Below are positions 1 to 6,017 of a stretch of 13,038 bases of DNA, in pieces. The position numbers were made by a program, and so were the translations under genes. A model generated the notes under the pieces. The model was not told the origin of the DNA and searched no databases. It worked only from the letters and a program-made list of their open reading frames with translations. Source of the stretch: Burkholderiales bacterium. Lineage in GTDB: Bacteria; Pseudomonadota; Gammaproteobacteria; Burkholderiales; CAIKXV01. The stretch spans positions 1-13,038 of the forward strand of contig JACMMK010000142.1 in the NCBI GenBank assembly GCA_014379045.1. The letters run 5' to 3'. Within the stretch, counting starts at the first letter, position 1. The number at the start of each line of letters is the position of its first letter.

Positions 1-730
1 CGGGGGCGTAGTACATGAAGAAGGGCTTGTCGGCCATCAACGAGCGCTGTTGGCGGACCCAGGCGATGGCCTTGTCGGTCATGTCCTCGGTGAAGTGGTA
101 ACCCTCTTCGGGCGTCTTCTCAGGCTCGATCGCCGTCGTACCTTCGTAGATCGCGGGATACCAATGGTTGGTCTCGCCGCCGATGAAGCCGTAGAAGTAT
201 TCGAAGCCGCCGCCACCCGTCGGCCACTGGTTGAACGGGCCCATCGGGCTCGTCTCCCAGACGGGCACCTCGTGGCACTTGCCGAACTGCGCAGTCGAAT
301 AGCCGTTCAGCTTCAGGATCTCCGCGAGCGGCTGCTTGTTCTTCGGCAGCACCGAGGTATAACCCGGCGCCGACGTGGCTATCTCGCAGATGCCGCCCAT
401 GTTGACGGAGTGGTGGTTGCGTCCGGTCAACAGCGCCTGGCGCGTCGGTGAGCATAGCGCGGTCGTGTGAAAGCGACTGAACTTGAGTCCGTTGCCGGCA
501 AGACGCTCCGCCGTGGGCGTGTGGATCACACCGCCGAAGGCGCTCGACGCGGCGAAACCTACATCGTCGAGAAGTATGACGAGCACATTGGGCGCGCCTT
601 TCGGCGGGCGCAACGGGACGATGGGCGCAAACTTCGTATCGGCATCCTTCGCATCGTACGTGGTCAGCTCGTGGTTCTGCACGTCAGGAATAGGCAGAAC
701 CGATCGCTGCAGCTTGTCGTCAGTGCTCAT
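1..730 (-). CDS. Arylsulfatase, N-terminal 243 residues (3' end beyond the window)
   Basis: Type I sulfatases hydrolyse sulfate esters using a formylglycine made from Cys or Ser in a C/S-x-P-x-R motif. Reading from the ATG at 730, the metal-binding Asp pair is in VILLDD (D55, D56), the modification site is CSPTR (C93-R97) in TTALCSPTRQALLTGR, and a GK-x-H signature follows as FGKCHEVP (K151, H153). Spacing and wording match the large arylsulfatase subfamily (about 750 residues), so roughly two thirds is missing to the left. The start is set by AAAGGAG (plus 737-743) six bases upstream. The first 45 residues are polar, with no visible signal peptide, so a cytoplasmic location or non-Sec export is inferred. 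Formylglycine-generating enzyme is not encoded here. It diverges from an outer-membrane protein gene across a gap with palindromic operator-like sites. The family call is firm; the substrate is unknown. Confidence 0.93.
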   Translation of the reverse strand, partial: MSTDDKLQRSVLPIPDVQNHELTTYDAKDADTKFAPIVPLRPPKGAPNVLVILLDDVGFAASSAFGGVIHTPTAERLAGNGLKFSRFHTTALCSPTRQALLTGRNHHSVNMGGICEIATSAPGYTSVLPKNKQPLAEILKLNGYSTAQFGKCHEVPVWETSPMGPFNQWPTGGGGFEYFYGFIGGETNHWYPAIYEGTTAIEPEKTPEEGYHFTEDMTDKAIAWVRQQRSLMADKPFFMYYAP

Positions 731-784
731 GTGTTTCTCCTTTAATGCGTTTGCCGTTCGATGTTTGCTAAAGCAAGCTCGGCC

Positions 785-804
785 CGTTGGACCACGAATC
801 CCAA
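785..804 (-). promoter_or_regulatory. Degenerate copy of the locus palindrome, nearest the sulfatase start
   Basis: TTGGACC (787-793) is followed after five bases by TCCCAA (799-804), giving an imperfect dyad like the intact copies but with one extra base in the centre. Its centre lies about 65 bp upstream of the sulfatase ATG, in the same distance range as the nearest intact copies upstream of three other genes. It is weaker than the others and could be chance. Confidence 0.35.
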
Positions 805-832
805 GGCGATGCTGCCCGCGTGCACGCGCGAG

Positions 833-855
833 GGTCCATTGGACCTTGGTCCCAC
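833..855 (+). promoter_or_regulatory. Operator-like palindrome, copy 1 (sulfatase/OMP divergent gap)
   Basis: The core GGACCTTGGTCC (841-852) is a perfect 12-bp dyad flanked by CATT on the left and CAC on the right. A further GGTCC arm at 833-837 makes a second, overlapping inverted repeat, GGTCC-ATT-GGACC, so three alternating half-sites lie in a row. The site sits in the 217-bp gap between two divergent genes. Its centre is 33 bp from copy 2, about three helical turns. Binding by a dimeric regulator is inferred. Confidence 0.55.
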
Positions 856-870
856 GTGTGCAGCACGGGG

Positions 871-889
871 GGTGGACCTTGGTCCAATG
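871..889 (-). promoter_or_regulatory. Operator-like palindrome, copy 2 (upstream of the beta-barrel gene)
   Basis: TGGACCTTGGTCCA (873-886) is a perfect 14-bp dyad. Read on the minus strand with its flanks it gives CATTGGACCAAGGTCCACC, the same extended motif as the copy at 1749-1767. Its centre (879.5) is about 68 bp upstream of the GTG at 948. Copies 1 and 2 have opposite flank orientation, which suits a divergent control region serving both neighbours. Confidence 0.6.
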
Positions 890-947
890 GGCGCACGCGG
901 ATCGCGGCGGCACAGTTCGCCACCTCGCGCTCCAAAGGAGTTTCCCG

Positions 948-1745
948 GTGACTTCACAGAAAAGCCTGTTCCGGCTGCTCGCTGCAGGCGCACTCGCGGC
1001 AGCACCCTGCGCCCATGCCCAGAGCAACGCGCCCGTGACGGATCCGTGGAGCTTCGAAGTGACGCCTTACCTCTGGGCCGCCGGCCTGAAGGGAGACACG
1101 CAGATCGGTACCCTGCCCAGTACGTCGGTCGACGTCGGCTTCGATGACATTCTGTCCAACCTCGACTTCGCGGCAATGGGCGCGTTCGAAGCGCGCAAGG
1201 GCCGCTGGGGTTTCCTGTTCGATGGCATGTACATCAAGCTGTCGACTTCCGGAACTGCGAGAAGGACCGGCCCGGGACCGGTCGGCGCGACCCTGACCGC
1301 GTCGGCCAACCTCGACCTCGAGCAGACGACCCTGACCGCCGCTGCGGCGTATCGCATCCTTGAAGGCCCGACCAAACTGGACGTGCTCGGCGGCGTGCGC
1401 TACACGAACGTCAATATCGAAGCCGACATCGTGGCGACCCTGTTCGGCGCGACCGGCATCGCGAACCGCAACGGCAGCCGCGATTGGTTCGATCCCATCG
1501 TCGGTGTGCGCGTGAATCACCGCATCGCAGACCGCTGGTCGCTGACCGGCTACGCGGACATCGGCGGCTTCGGCGCGGGATCAGAGTTCACATGGCAGGT
1601 GATCGCCGGCGTCGACTACGCGATCTCACGCTCGATGTCGGTCAAGGCCGGCTATCGCATCCTCAACGTGGACTACGACAAGGACAACGTCGTCTACGAC
1701 ATGCAGACGAGCGGCATCTATCTCGGCCTCGGCATCCGCTTCTGA
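948..1745 (+). CDS. Outer-membrane beta-barrel protein (putative porin-like)
   Basis: Predicted secreted outer-membrane protein of 265 residues starting with GTG. The start is chosen because AAAGGAG (934-940) lies seven bases upstream and the product then opens with a clean signal peptide, with cleavage after Ala24 in AHA|Q. The reading frame stays open further upstream to 483, but that stretch overlaps the divergent sulfatase gene and shows no ribosome site. The mature protein begins with a WSFEVTPYLWAAGLKGD-like first strand. It alternates amphipathic strands with short turns (for example TKLDVLGGVRYTNVNIEAD and WSLTGYADIGGFG) and ends YLGLGIRF, a C-terminal Phe signal for outer-membrane assembly. 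The small barrel could be a channel or a structural protein; the sequence does not say. It is followed after 88 bp by another outer-membrane gene, with a palindrome between them. Confidence 0.82.
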   Translation: MTSQKSLFRLLAAGALAAAPCAHAQSNAPVTDPWSFEVTPYLWAAGLKGDTQIGTLPSTSVDVGFDDILSNLDFAAMGAFEARKGRWGFLFDGMYIKLSTSGTARRTGPGPVGATLTASANLDLEQTTLTAAAAYRILEGPTKLDVLGGVRYTNVNIEADIVATLFGATGIANRNGSRDWFDPIVGVRVNHRIADRWSLTGYADIGGFGAGSEFTWQVIAGVDYAISRSMSVKAGYRILNVDYDKDNVVYDMQTSGIYLGLGIRF

Positions 1746-1748
1746 GCG

Positions 1749-1767
1749 CATTGGACCAAGGTCCACT
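1749..1767 (+). promoter_or_regulatory. Operator-like palindrome, copy 3 (between the two outer-membrane genes)
   Basis: TTGGACCAAGGTCCA (1751-1765) contains the perfect dyad TGGACCAAGGTCCA, with CATT to its left and CT to its right. It begins three bases after the stop of the preceding gene and centres about 75 bp upstream of the next start codon (1834). An intact copy here suggests the second outer-membrane gene has its own regulated promoter and is not only read through. I see no convincing -10 hexamer at a fixed distance. Confidence 0.6.
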
Positions 1768-1833
1768 GATCGGCAGTGCACGCAGGCAGTACCTTGCTCG
1801 CGACACGACGCTGAACGATATGGAGAAGTATCG

Positions 1834-2625
1834 ATGACCCGGACGCTCGCCCTGCTCGCTGCATCAGCCTGCGCGGTAGCGGCACACGCCGCCGAAGGCG
1901 ACCAGGATCTCGCCAAGAAACTCGCGAACCCGATCGCCTCGCTGATCAGCGTCCCGCTGCAAATGAACTACGACCGCAAGATCGGTCCGGCCGACGGGGA
2001 CCGGTACACGCTCAACGTGCAACCCGTCATCCCAATCACGCTCAACGCCGAATGGAACCTGATCTCGCGCACCATCGTGCCGATCACGAATCAGAACAGC
2101 ATCGCGCCCGCCTCCGGCAGCCAGACGGGCGTCGGCGACATCGTGCAGAGCCTGTTCTTCTCGCCGCAGAAGCCGACGTCAGGTGGCGTGATCTGGGGGA
2201 TAGGGCCGGTGTTGCTTCTGCCAACGGCGACGAATGACCGGCTCGGCGGCGAGAAATGGGGTCTCGGACCGACCGCCGTGGCGTTGAAGCAGCAGGGTCC
2301 ATGGACTTTTGGCGCACTGGGAAATCACATCTGGTCAGTCGCCGGCGATGACGCGCGGCGCGATATCAATGCCACATTCTTTCAGCCGTTCGTCTCGTAC
2401 ACGACGCGGGACACATGGACGTTCTCGTTGAACACCGAATCGACGTACGACTGGAAGGCAGAGCAGTGGTCGGTGCCGATCAACGTTTCCGCGAGCAAGT
2501 TGATGAGATTCGGAAAGCGGCCGGTCAGCATCGGCGGCGGCATTCGTTATTGGGCCGACAGTCCCGACGGTGGCCCTCAAGGCTTCGGATACCGCCTGTT
2601 AGTGACTTTCCTGTTTCCGAAGTGA
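1834..2625 (+). CDS. Outer-membrane transporter-like protein (PF13557 / 'neuromedin U'-type family)
   Basis: A 263-residue exported protein. GGAGAAG lies five bases before the ATG, and the N-terminal 20 residues form a signal peptide ending AHAA|E. The mature start, DLAKKLANPIASLISVPLQ, and the following MNYDRKIG and LNVQPVIPITLNAEWNLISR segments are characteristic of bacterial beta-barrel proteins usually annotated as 'transporter' or 'neuromedin U', related to the phenol-degradation MetA-pathway family. Later strands (GVGDIVQSLFFSP, GVIWGIGPVLLLPTAT, ISIGG-like GGGIRYW) fit a barrel. These proteins are often found beside catabolic genes, where uptake of hydrophobic compounds is suspected. 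The C-terminus is FLFPK, not a terminal aromatic. It is 62 bp from the next gene and may be co-transcribed with it. The family is recognised with good confidence; the cargo is unknown. Confidence 0.78.
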   Translation: MTRTLALLAASACAVAAHAAEGDQDLAKKLANPIASLISVPLQMNYDRKIGPADGDRYTLNVQPVIPITLNAEWNLISRTIVPITNQNSIAPASGSQTGVGDIVQSLFFSPQKPTSGGVIWGIGPVLLLPTATNDRLGGEKWGLGPTAVALKQQGPWTFGALGNHIWSVAGDDARRDINATFFQPFVSYTTRDTWTFSLNTESTYDWKAEQWSVPINVSASKLMRFGKRPVSIGGGIRYWADSPDGGPQGFGYRLLVTFLFPK

Positions 2626-2687
2626 AGCATCACCTCACTTTCGAGTTTCAAGCGCTTTTCATGAGCGACACACCAAGGAGAAAGATC

Positions 2688-3167
2688 ATGCAGAAACAGA
2701 TCATCGCAGCCGCCCTGTCCCTCACGCTCGCCGCCGCCTTCACGCCCGCCATCGCCGCCGAGGATAAGTCGAAGTCCCAGCGTACCGCCGAGGACATCAA
2801 CAATGCCAAGCCGAGCGGCACCATCGAGGTCGAGGCGGAACAGATTCGTCTGATCCTGGGCGGCGCACGCGGCAGAGGCGTGTTGAACTTCCAGGGCAAG
2901 ACGTATCCGTTCACTCTCAGAGGTGCGAGCGCCGGAGGCGTCGGAATCAACAAGGTGAGCGCGACCGGAAACGTGTATTTCCTGACCAAGGCCGAAGACT
3001 TCACCGGCACCTATTCGGCGGTCACCGCAGGCGTAACTGCGGTAAAGGGCAGGGGTGCCTCGACGTTCGAGAATGGCAAAGGGGTCGTGATCAGCGTGCG
3101 TTCGAAGACCGAGGGCGTCGCCCTGACACTCGGCGTCGGCGTGGTCGAGGTCAATTTCGCCAAATAG
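2688..3167 (+). CDS. Small exported glycine-rich protein of unknown function
   Basis: Predicted periplasmic or envelope protein of 159 residues. An in-frame ATG at 2661 would add nine residues (MSDTPRRKI), but AAGGAG at 2675-2680 sits seven bases before the ATG at 2688, and from there a clean signal peptide follows (MQKQIIAAALSLTLAAAF, cleavage near A23/A24). After a polar linker (residues 25-43), residues 44-159 alternate short hydrophobic strands and glycine turns: IRLILGGARGRGVLNFQGK, SAGGVGINKVSATGNVYFL, and a C-terminal GVALTLGVGVVEVNFAK. This resembles in general texture the lipid-associated YSC84/EipA-type beta folds, but I cannot assign a family. It lies 62 bp after the transporter-like gene with no palindrome in between, so one transcript is likely. 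A hairpin with a short T run follows at 3267. Confidence 0.75.
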   Translation: MQKQIIAAALSLTLAAAFTPAIAAEDKSKSQRTAEDINNAKPSGTIEVEAEQIRLILGGARGRGVLNFQGKTYPFTLRGASAGGVGINKVSATGNVYFLTKAEDFTGTYSAVTAGVTAVKGRGASTFENGKGVVISVRSKTEGVALTLGVGVVEVNFAK

Positions 3168-3266
3168 GGACGTGCGAAGCAACATCCACCCGATCGCCGG
3201 TACGGCAGCCAGTTGAAGGGGCGAGTCGGAGATCGCTGGCACAAGGAGCAGCCTGGCGTCGCTTCG

Positions 3267-3294
3267 CCGCCTGTGTTCAGGCGGTAGACTTTTC
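3267..3294 (+). terminator. Probable intrinsic terminator after the small exported protein gene
   Basis: CCGCCTG (3267-3273) pairs perfectly with CAGGCGG (3278-3284) around a TGTT loop, followed by TAGACTTTTCC. The stem is seven GC-rich pairs with a short T run a few bases after it. It lies 100 bp past the stop at 3167 and before the palindrome that precedes the next gene, so it would separate two transcription units. Confidence 0.5.
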
Positions 3295-3366
3295 CTCGTG
3301 CGCGCAATCGCGTACCCGCCTGTCAACATGCGCCCGTGAAGACGCTGGCCGCCAGCGTTGCACTAC

Positions 3367-3385
3367 GTGGGCCCAAGGTCCAATA
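3367..3385 (-). promoter_or_regulatory. Operator-like palindrome, copy 4 (upstream of the 423-residue protein gene)
   Basis: Minus-strand reading gives TATTGGACCTTGGGCCCAC. The core GGCCCAAGGTCC (plus 3370-3381) differs from the perfect dyad by one base in one arm, and the ATTGGACC side and CAC flank are kept. Its centre is about 77 bp upstream of the GTG at 3453, close to the 75 bp seen for copy 3. Confidence 0.5.
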
Positions 3386-3452
3386 GCTACGCCCCGGGTA
3401 TGCGCGCACGATGCTCACGAATCATTTTTGCCGCAACCGGCAAGGAGAAATC

Positions 3453-4724
3453 GTGAAGCATATCGTCGCAGTCCTCGCTTTCAGCATCGCCGCTTCCGCC
3501 GGCGCGCAGCAGTACGAATCCGCCCGCGACTTCAAGGCCTCGCAGTTCGCACCGGCCGCGTTGCTGAATGGCCCGCTTCATACGGTGGACGAGAATGTAT
3601 CTGTGGAGCTCGGCCTGCCGCGCTTCACGATCCGTTCAAAACATGGCACATGGGAAGCACGCGGCGTCGAGATGCTCGCGATCCGCGTGTCCGAGCTGCC
3701 GGCGTTCGTTCAGCTCGACAGCGTGAGCAGAACCGACGAGTTCACGAAGGCCGCTGCTAAGGCGCTTGCTGCTCCGGTGCAGACGGTAGGGCAGTTCATT
3801 CAGGATCCGGTGGAGACCACGGGCAACATGGTTTCCGGTCTGGGCATCATGGCCGGCCGCGTTGGTCGGATCGTCGGTTCGGCGGCTACGCGTGTCGGCG
3901 ATATGGCTTCCGACGCGGACCCGGGCAAGAAGGGCGTCGCACTTAATCGGGTCGCACCTGAAGCAGGCACGGCCCAGCCGCGCTTGTTCACCGGAGATCC
4001 GCTCGGCTACAACGCAGCGCGGCGCGAATGGGCGAAGCGTCTCAACATCGACCCCTACACCTCGAATGCGGCCCTCGCGGACAAGCTGGGCCGCGTCGCT
4101 TCAGCGAGTTTCGCGGGAAGCTTGCCGGTCGACCTCGCGATCGGCGCGGTCTCGACACCGCTCCAGTACGCGAACGAGACGAACAGCACGGCCCAGCTTC
4201 AGGCCTACCAGCTTTCGCCGATCGATCTCGAAAAGGCCAACGAGCGCAAGCTCACAGCCATGGGAATTGAAGGACTGCCGGTGCGCACCCTGTTTCGCAA
4301 CCGCTACTTCAGCCCGACGCTCCAGACCGCGCTGGTGCTCGCGCTCGAATCGCTGCGCGGCGCAAGTGGTCGCGGAGAAATCGTCGCGTTCGCAGGCCGC
4401 GCCGCGTCGGAGATCGAAGCACGCTATGTCATCAACTCCTTGGTCATGGTCGCGCAATACAGCCGCAGCGTTGCGCCGATCACGGCACTACGCAGCGCCG
4501 AAAACGTCATCGCCGCCCAGACGCGCGATGGCAAACTCGTCGTACCCGCACCGCTCGATTACATCGCTTGGGTGCAGCCGGCCGAGGACTTCGCGCGGCG
4601 GACTGACCTCAAGGGCTCGGAACGCTCGCTGCTGCTCTCCGGCACCGCATCGAAGCGGGCGAAACAGGAATTGAGCGCGCGCGGCTGGCGGGTGAATGAA
4701 ACGCCCATTGTCGCCGCCCGGTAG
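3453..4724 (+). CDS. Exported protein of unknown function, 423 residues
   Basis: I do not recognise this family. The GTG start is chosen because AAGGAG (3442-3447) lies five bases upstream and translation gives a signal peptide, VKHIVAVLAFSIAASAGA|QQ (cleavage after A18). An upstream in-frame ATG at 3411 would put a cysteine- and charge-bearing leader in front of it. Residues 19-95 look beta-rich (VSVELGLPRFTIRS, VEMLAIRVSELPAF). Residues 96-155 form an alanine/glycine-rich, possibly amphipathic helical stretch (ETTGNMVSGLGIMAGRVGR) that could contact a membrane. Residues 180-215 include GYNAARREWAKRLNIDPYTSN. Residues 245-415 appear alpha-helical. No cysteine is visible in the mature chain and no classic catalytic motif was found. 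It is preceded by its own copy of the locus palindrome, implying co-regulation with the sulfatase and outer-membrane genes, and it converges on the M24 gene 102 bp away. Confidence 0.8.
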   Translation: MKHIVAVLAFSIAASAGAQQYESARDFKASQFAPAALLNGPLHTVDENVSVELGLPRFTIRSKHGTWEARGVEMLAIRVSELPAFVQLDSVSRTDEFTKAAAKALAAPVQTVGQFIQDPVETTGNMVSGLGIMAGRVGRIVGSAATRVGDMASDADPGKKGVALNRVAPEAGTAQPRLFTGDPLGYNAARREWAKRLNIDPYTSNAALADKLGRVASASFAGSLPVDLAIGAVSTPLQYANETNSTAQLQAYQLSPIDLEKANERKLTAMGIEGLPVRTLFRNRYFSPTLQTALVLALESLRGASGRGEIVAFAGRAASEIEARYVINSLVMVAQYSRSVAPITALRSAENVIAAQTRDGKLVVPAPLDYIAWVQPAEDFARRTDLKGSERSLLLSGTASKRAKQELSARGWRVNETPIVAAR

Positions 4725-4826
4725 CGACATACCGCTTCACGGCCTCCGAACAGCGGTGGCGCCGCGAGGTGCGCAACGGCAAGGGGATATCGGAACGGGT
4801 GCCGCGCATCCCGGGCACCGCCAGAT

Positions 4827-5960
4827 TCACCGCACCACCTGCAACCGATCCGTATCGGCATAATCCGACAACAGCTCACAACCGCTCGCAGTCACCCGAA
4901 TCATGTCCTTCAACTGCATGCCGTAGCCGAACCCGGTGCGATAGCACAGCGGCTCGATGCTGAACACCATGTCGGCCTCGATCAGCTGGTCTTGGGTACC
5001 GCCGATGATCGGGTTGTTGCCGAGATACGGCTCTTCGTGCAGATGGAGCCCGATGCCGTGCCCGACGAACGAGATCGGCGCGAGGTCGAGCTGCGTGAGT
5101 CTGGCGATGAATGCGCGATAGACCTCGCGGCAGCTGGCCCCCGGCTTGATCATGTCGAGCAACGCGTACTTGCATTCGACGAGGTGTTGCCAGATTCGTT
5201 CTGCCTGCGGCGGTGCGCGCTCGACCACCGCGGTGCGGCACACGCCTGCCTGGTAACCGCCGATCACCGAGAAAATCTCCACGCGGCAGACGTCGGCGGC
5301 CTGCAGCCGACGCGCAGTCGGGCCGACATTCGGCAACTGACTGCGCTCACCGGTGGCGACGATCATCAACTTGAACTGCTCGGCGCCGAGCGCGTAGAGG
5401 TTACGCGTCAGTGCTGCGGCGATGTCCATCTCAGTGTCGCCCGGATGCACGCTGGCGAGCGCATCGGTGATCGACTGATCGGCGATGCGCGACAGTCGCC
5501 GCATCAGTGCAATCTCTTCCTGCGTCTTCGACTGGCGCAGCTTCGCGAGCATCGCTTCGCACGCGTCGAAGCGTGCCTCGGGCAGCGCGCGCAGCAGTGC
5601 CGCGTAGTCCCCCGCGGGCAGGTAATCCATCTCGATGCCGACCCGTCCCGACGCAAGCCCGAGTTCAGTCAGCGACTGCGCGAGCGCCACCATCGACGAA
5701 TCGGTGAACTCGGCCCAGATGCGCACCGGCATGTCGGGCGCGCGGGTCTGCACCGTCGTCGCTTCCATGTCGACCGCGAGCAGCGCATTACGGCCATCTG
5801 CGGTCACCACGCTCATTGCATGCCGGTGACGCATCAACGGCTGCGACGGTACGACGAAGCCGTTCAGCCAGCCGAAATTCTCGGGTGACACGGTCACCAC
5901 GGCGTCGAGGCCGGCAGGTTTCATCGCGGCCACGAGCCGCGCGACGATTTCAGGTCTCAC
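4827..5960 (-). CDS. M24 (creatinase/aminopeptidase P fold) hydrolase with altered metal ligands
   Basis: A 377-residue protein with the two-domain layout of Xaa-Pro peptidases and creatinase: N-terminal domain about 1-145 (WLNGFVVP region) and C-terminal pita-bread domain about 146-377. M24 peptidases bind two metals through Asp, Asp, His, Glu, Glu. Here the first Asp position is E228 (RVEIFSVIGGY), the second, eleven residues on, is G239 (GYQAGVCRT), His is kept as H301 (GHGIGLHLHEEP), Glu is kept as E336 (MVFSIEP), and the last Glu is K351 (MQLKDMIRVT). Creatinase is a known family member that works without metal, so a metal-free C-N or similar hydrolase, or a lyase, is more likely than a peptidase. 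The start is GTG, the furthest upstream possible because an in-frame stop precedes it, with a weak ribosome site. It is the last gene of an operon with the binding protein and the cycloisomerase-like enzyme. Confidence 0.85.
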   Translation of the reverse strand: MRPEIVARLVAAMKPAGLDAVVTVSPENFGWLNGFVVPSQPLMRHRHAMSVVTADGRNALLAVDMEATTVQTRAPDMPVRIWAEFTDSSMVALAQSLTELGLASGRVGIEMDYLPAGDYAALLRALPEARFDACEAMLAKLRQSKTQEEIALMRRLSRIADQSITDALASVHPGDTEMDIAAALTRNLYALGAEQFKLMIVATGERSQLPNVGPTARRLQAADVCRVEIFSVIGGYQAGVCRTAVVERAPPQAERIWQHLVECKYALLDMIKPGASCREVYRAFIARLTQLDLAPISFVGHGIGLHLHEEPYLGNNPIIGGTQDQLIEADMVFSIEPLCYRTGFGYGMQLKDMIRVTASGCELLSDYADTDRLQVVR

Positions 5961-6017
5961 GGCTTCGGTCCCGCTGTTTCACATGCGCCACGTGTCTTCA
6001 TCTTCCGGCTCCCCGAT

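Noticed and set aside
483..947. Possible N-terminal extension of the first beta-barrel protein
   Set aside because: The frame stays open only by chance through the divergent sulfatase gene and the operator gap. A ribosome site and signal peptide mark the GTG at 948.
2296..2306. GGTCCATGGAC, similar to the locus palindrome
   Set aside because: It lies inside a coding sequence, its arms are reversed relative to the operator core, and it lacks the conserved flanks.
4798..4819. GGTGCC...GGCACC hairpin between convergent genes as a terminator
   Set aside because: Only six pairs with a ten-base loop and no T run on either strand. In this GC-rich sequence such stems are common by chance.
4992..5888. 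A 298-codon plus-strand frame across the M24 gene
   Set aside because: Shadow frame with His/Arg-rich composition and no ribosome site. The minus-strand M24 reading is clearly the gene.
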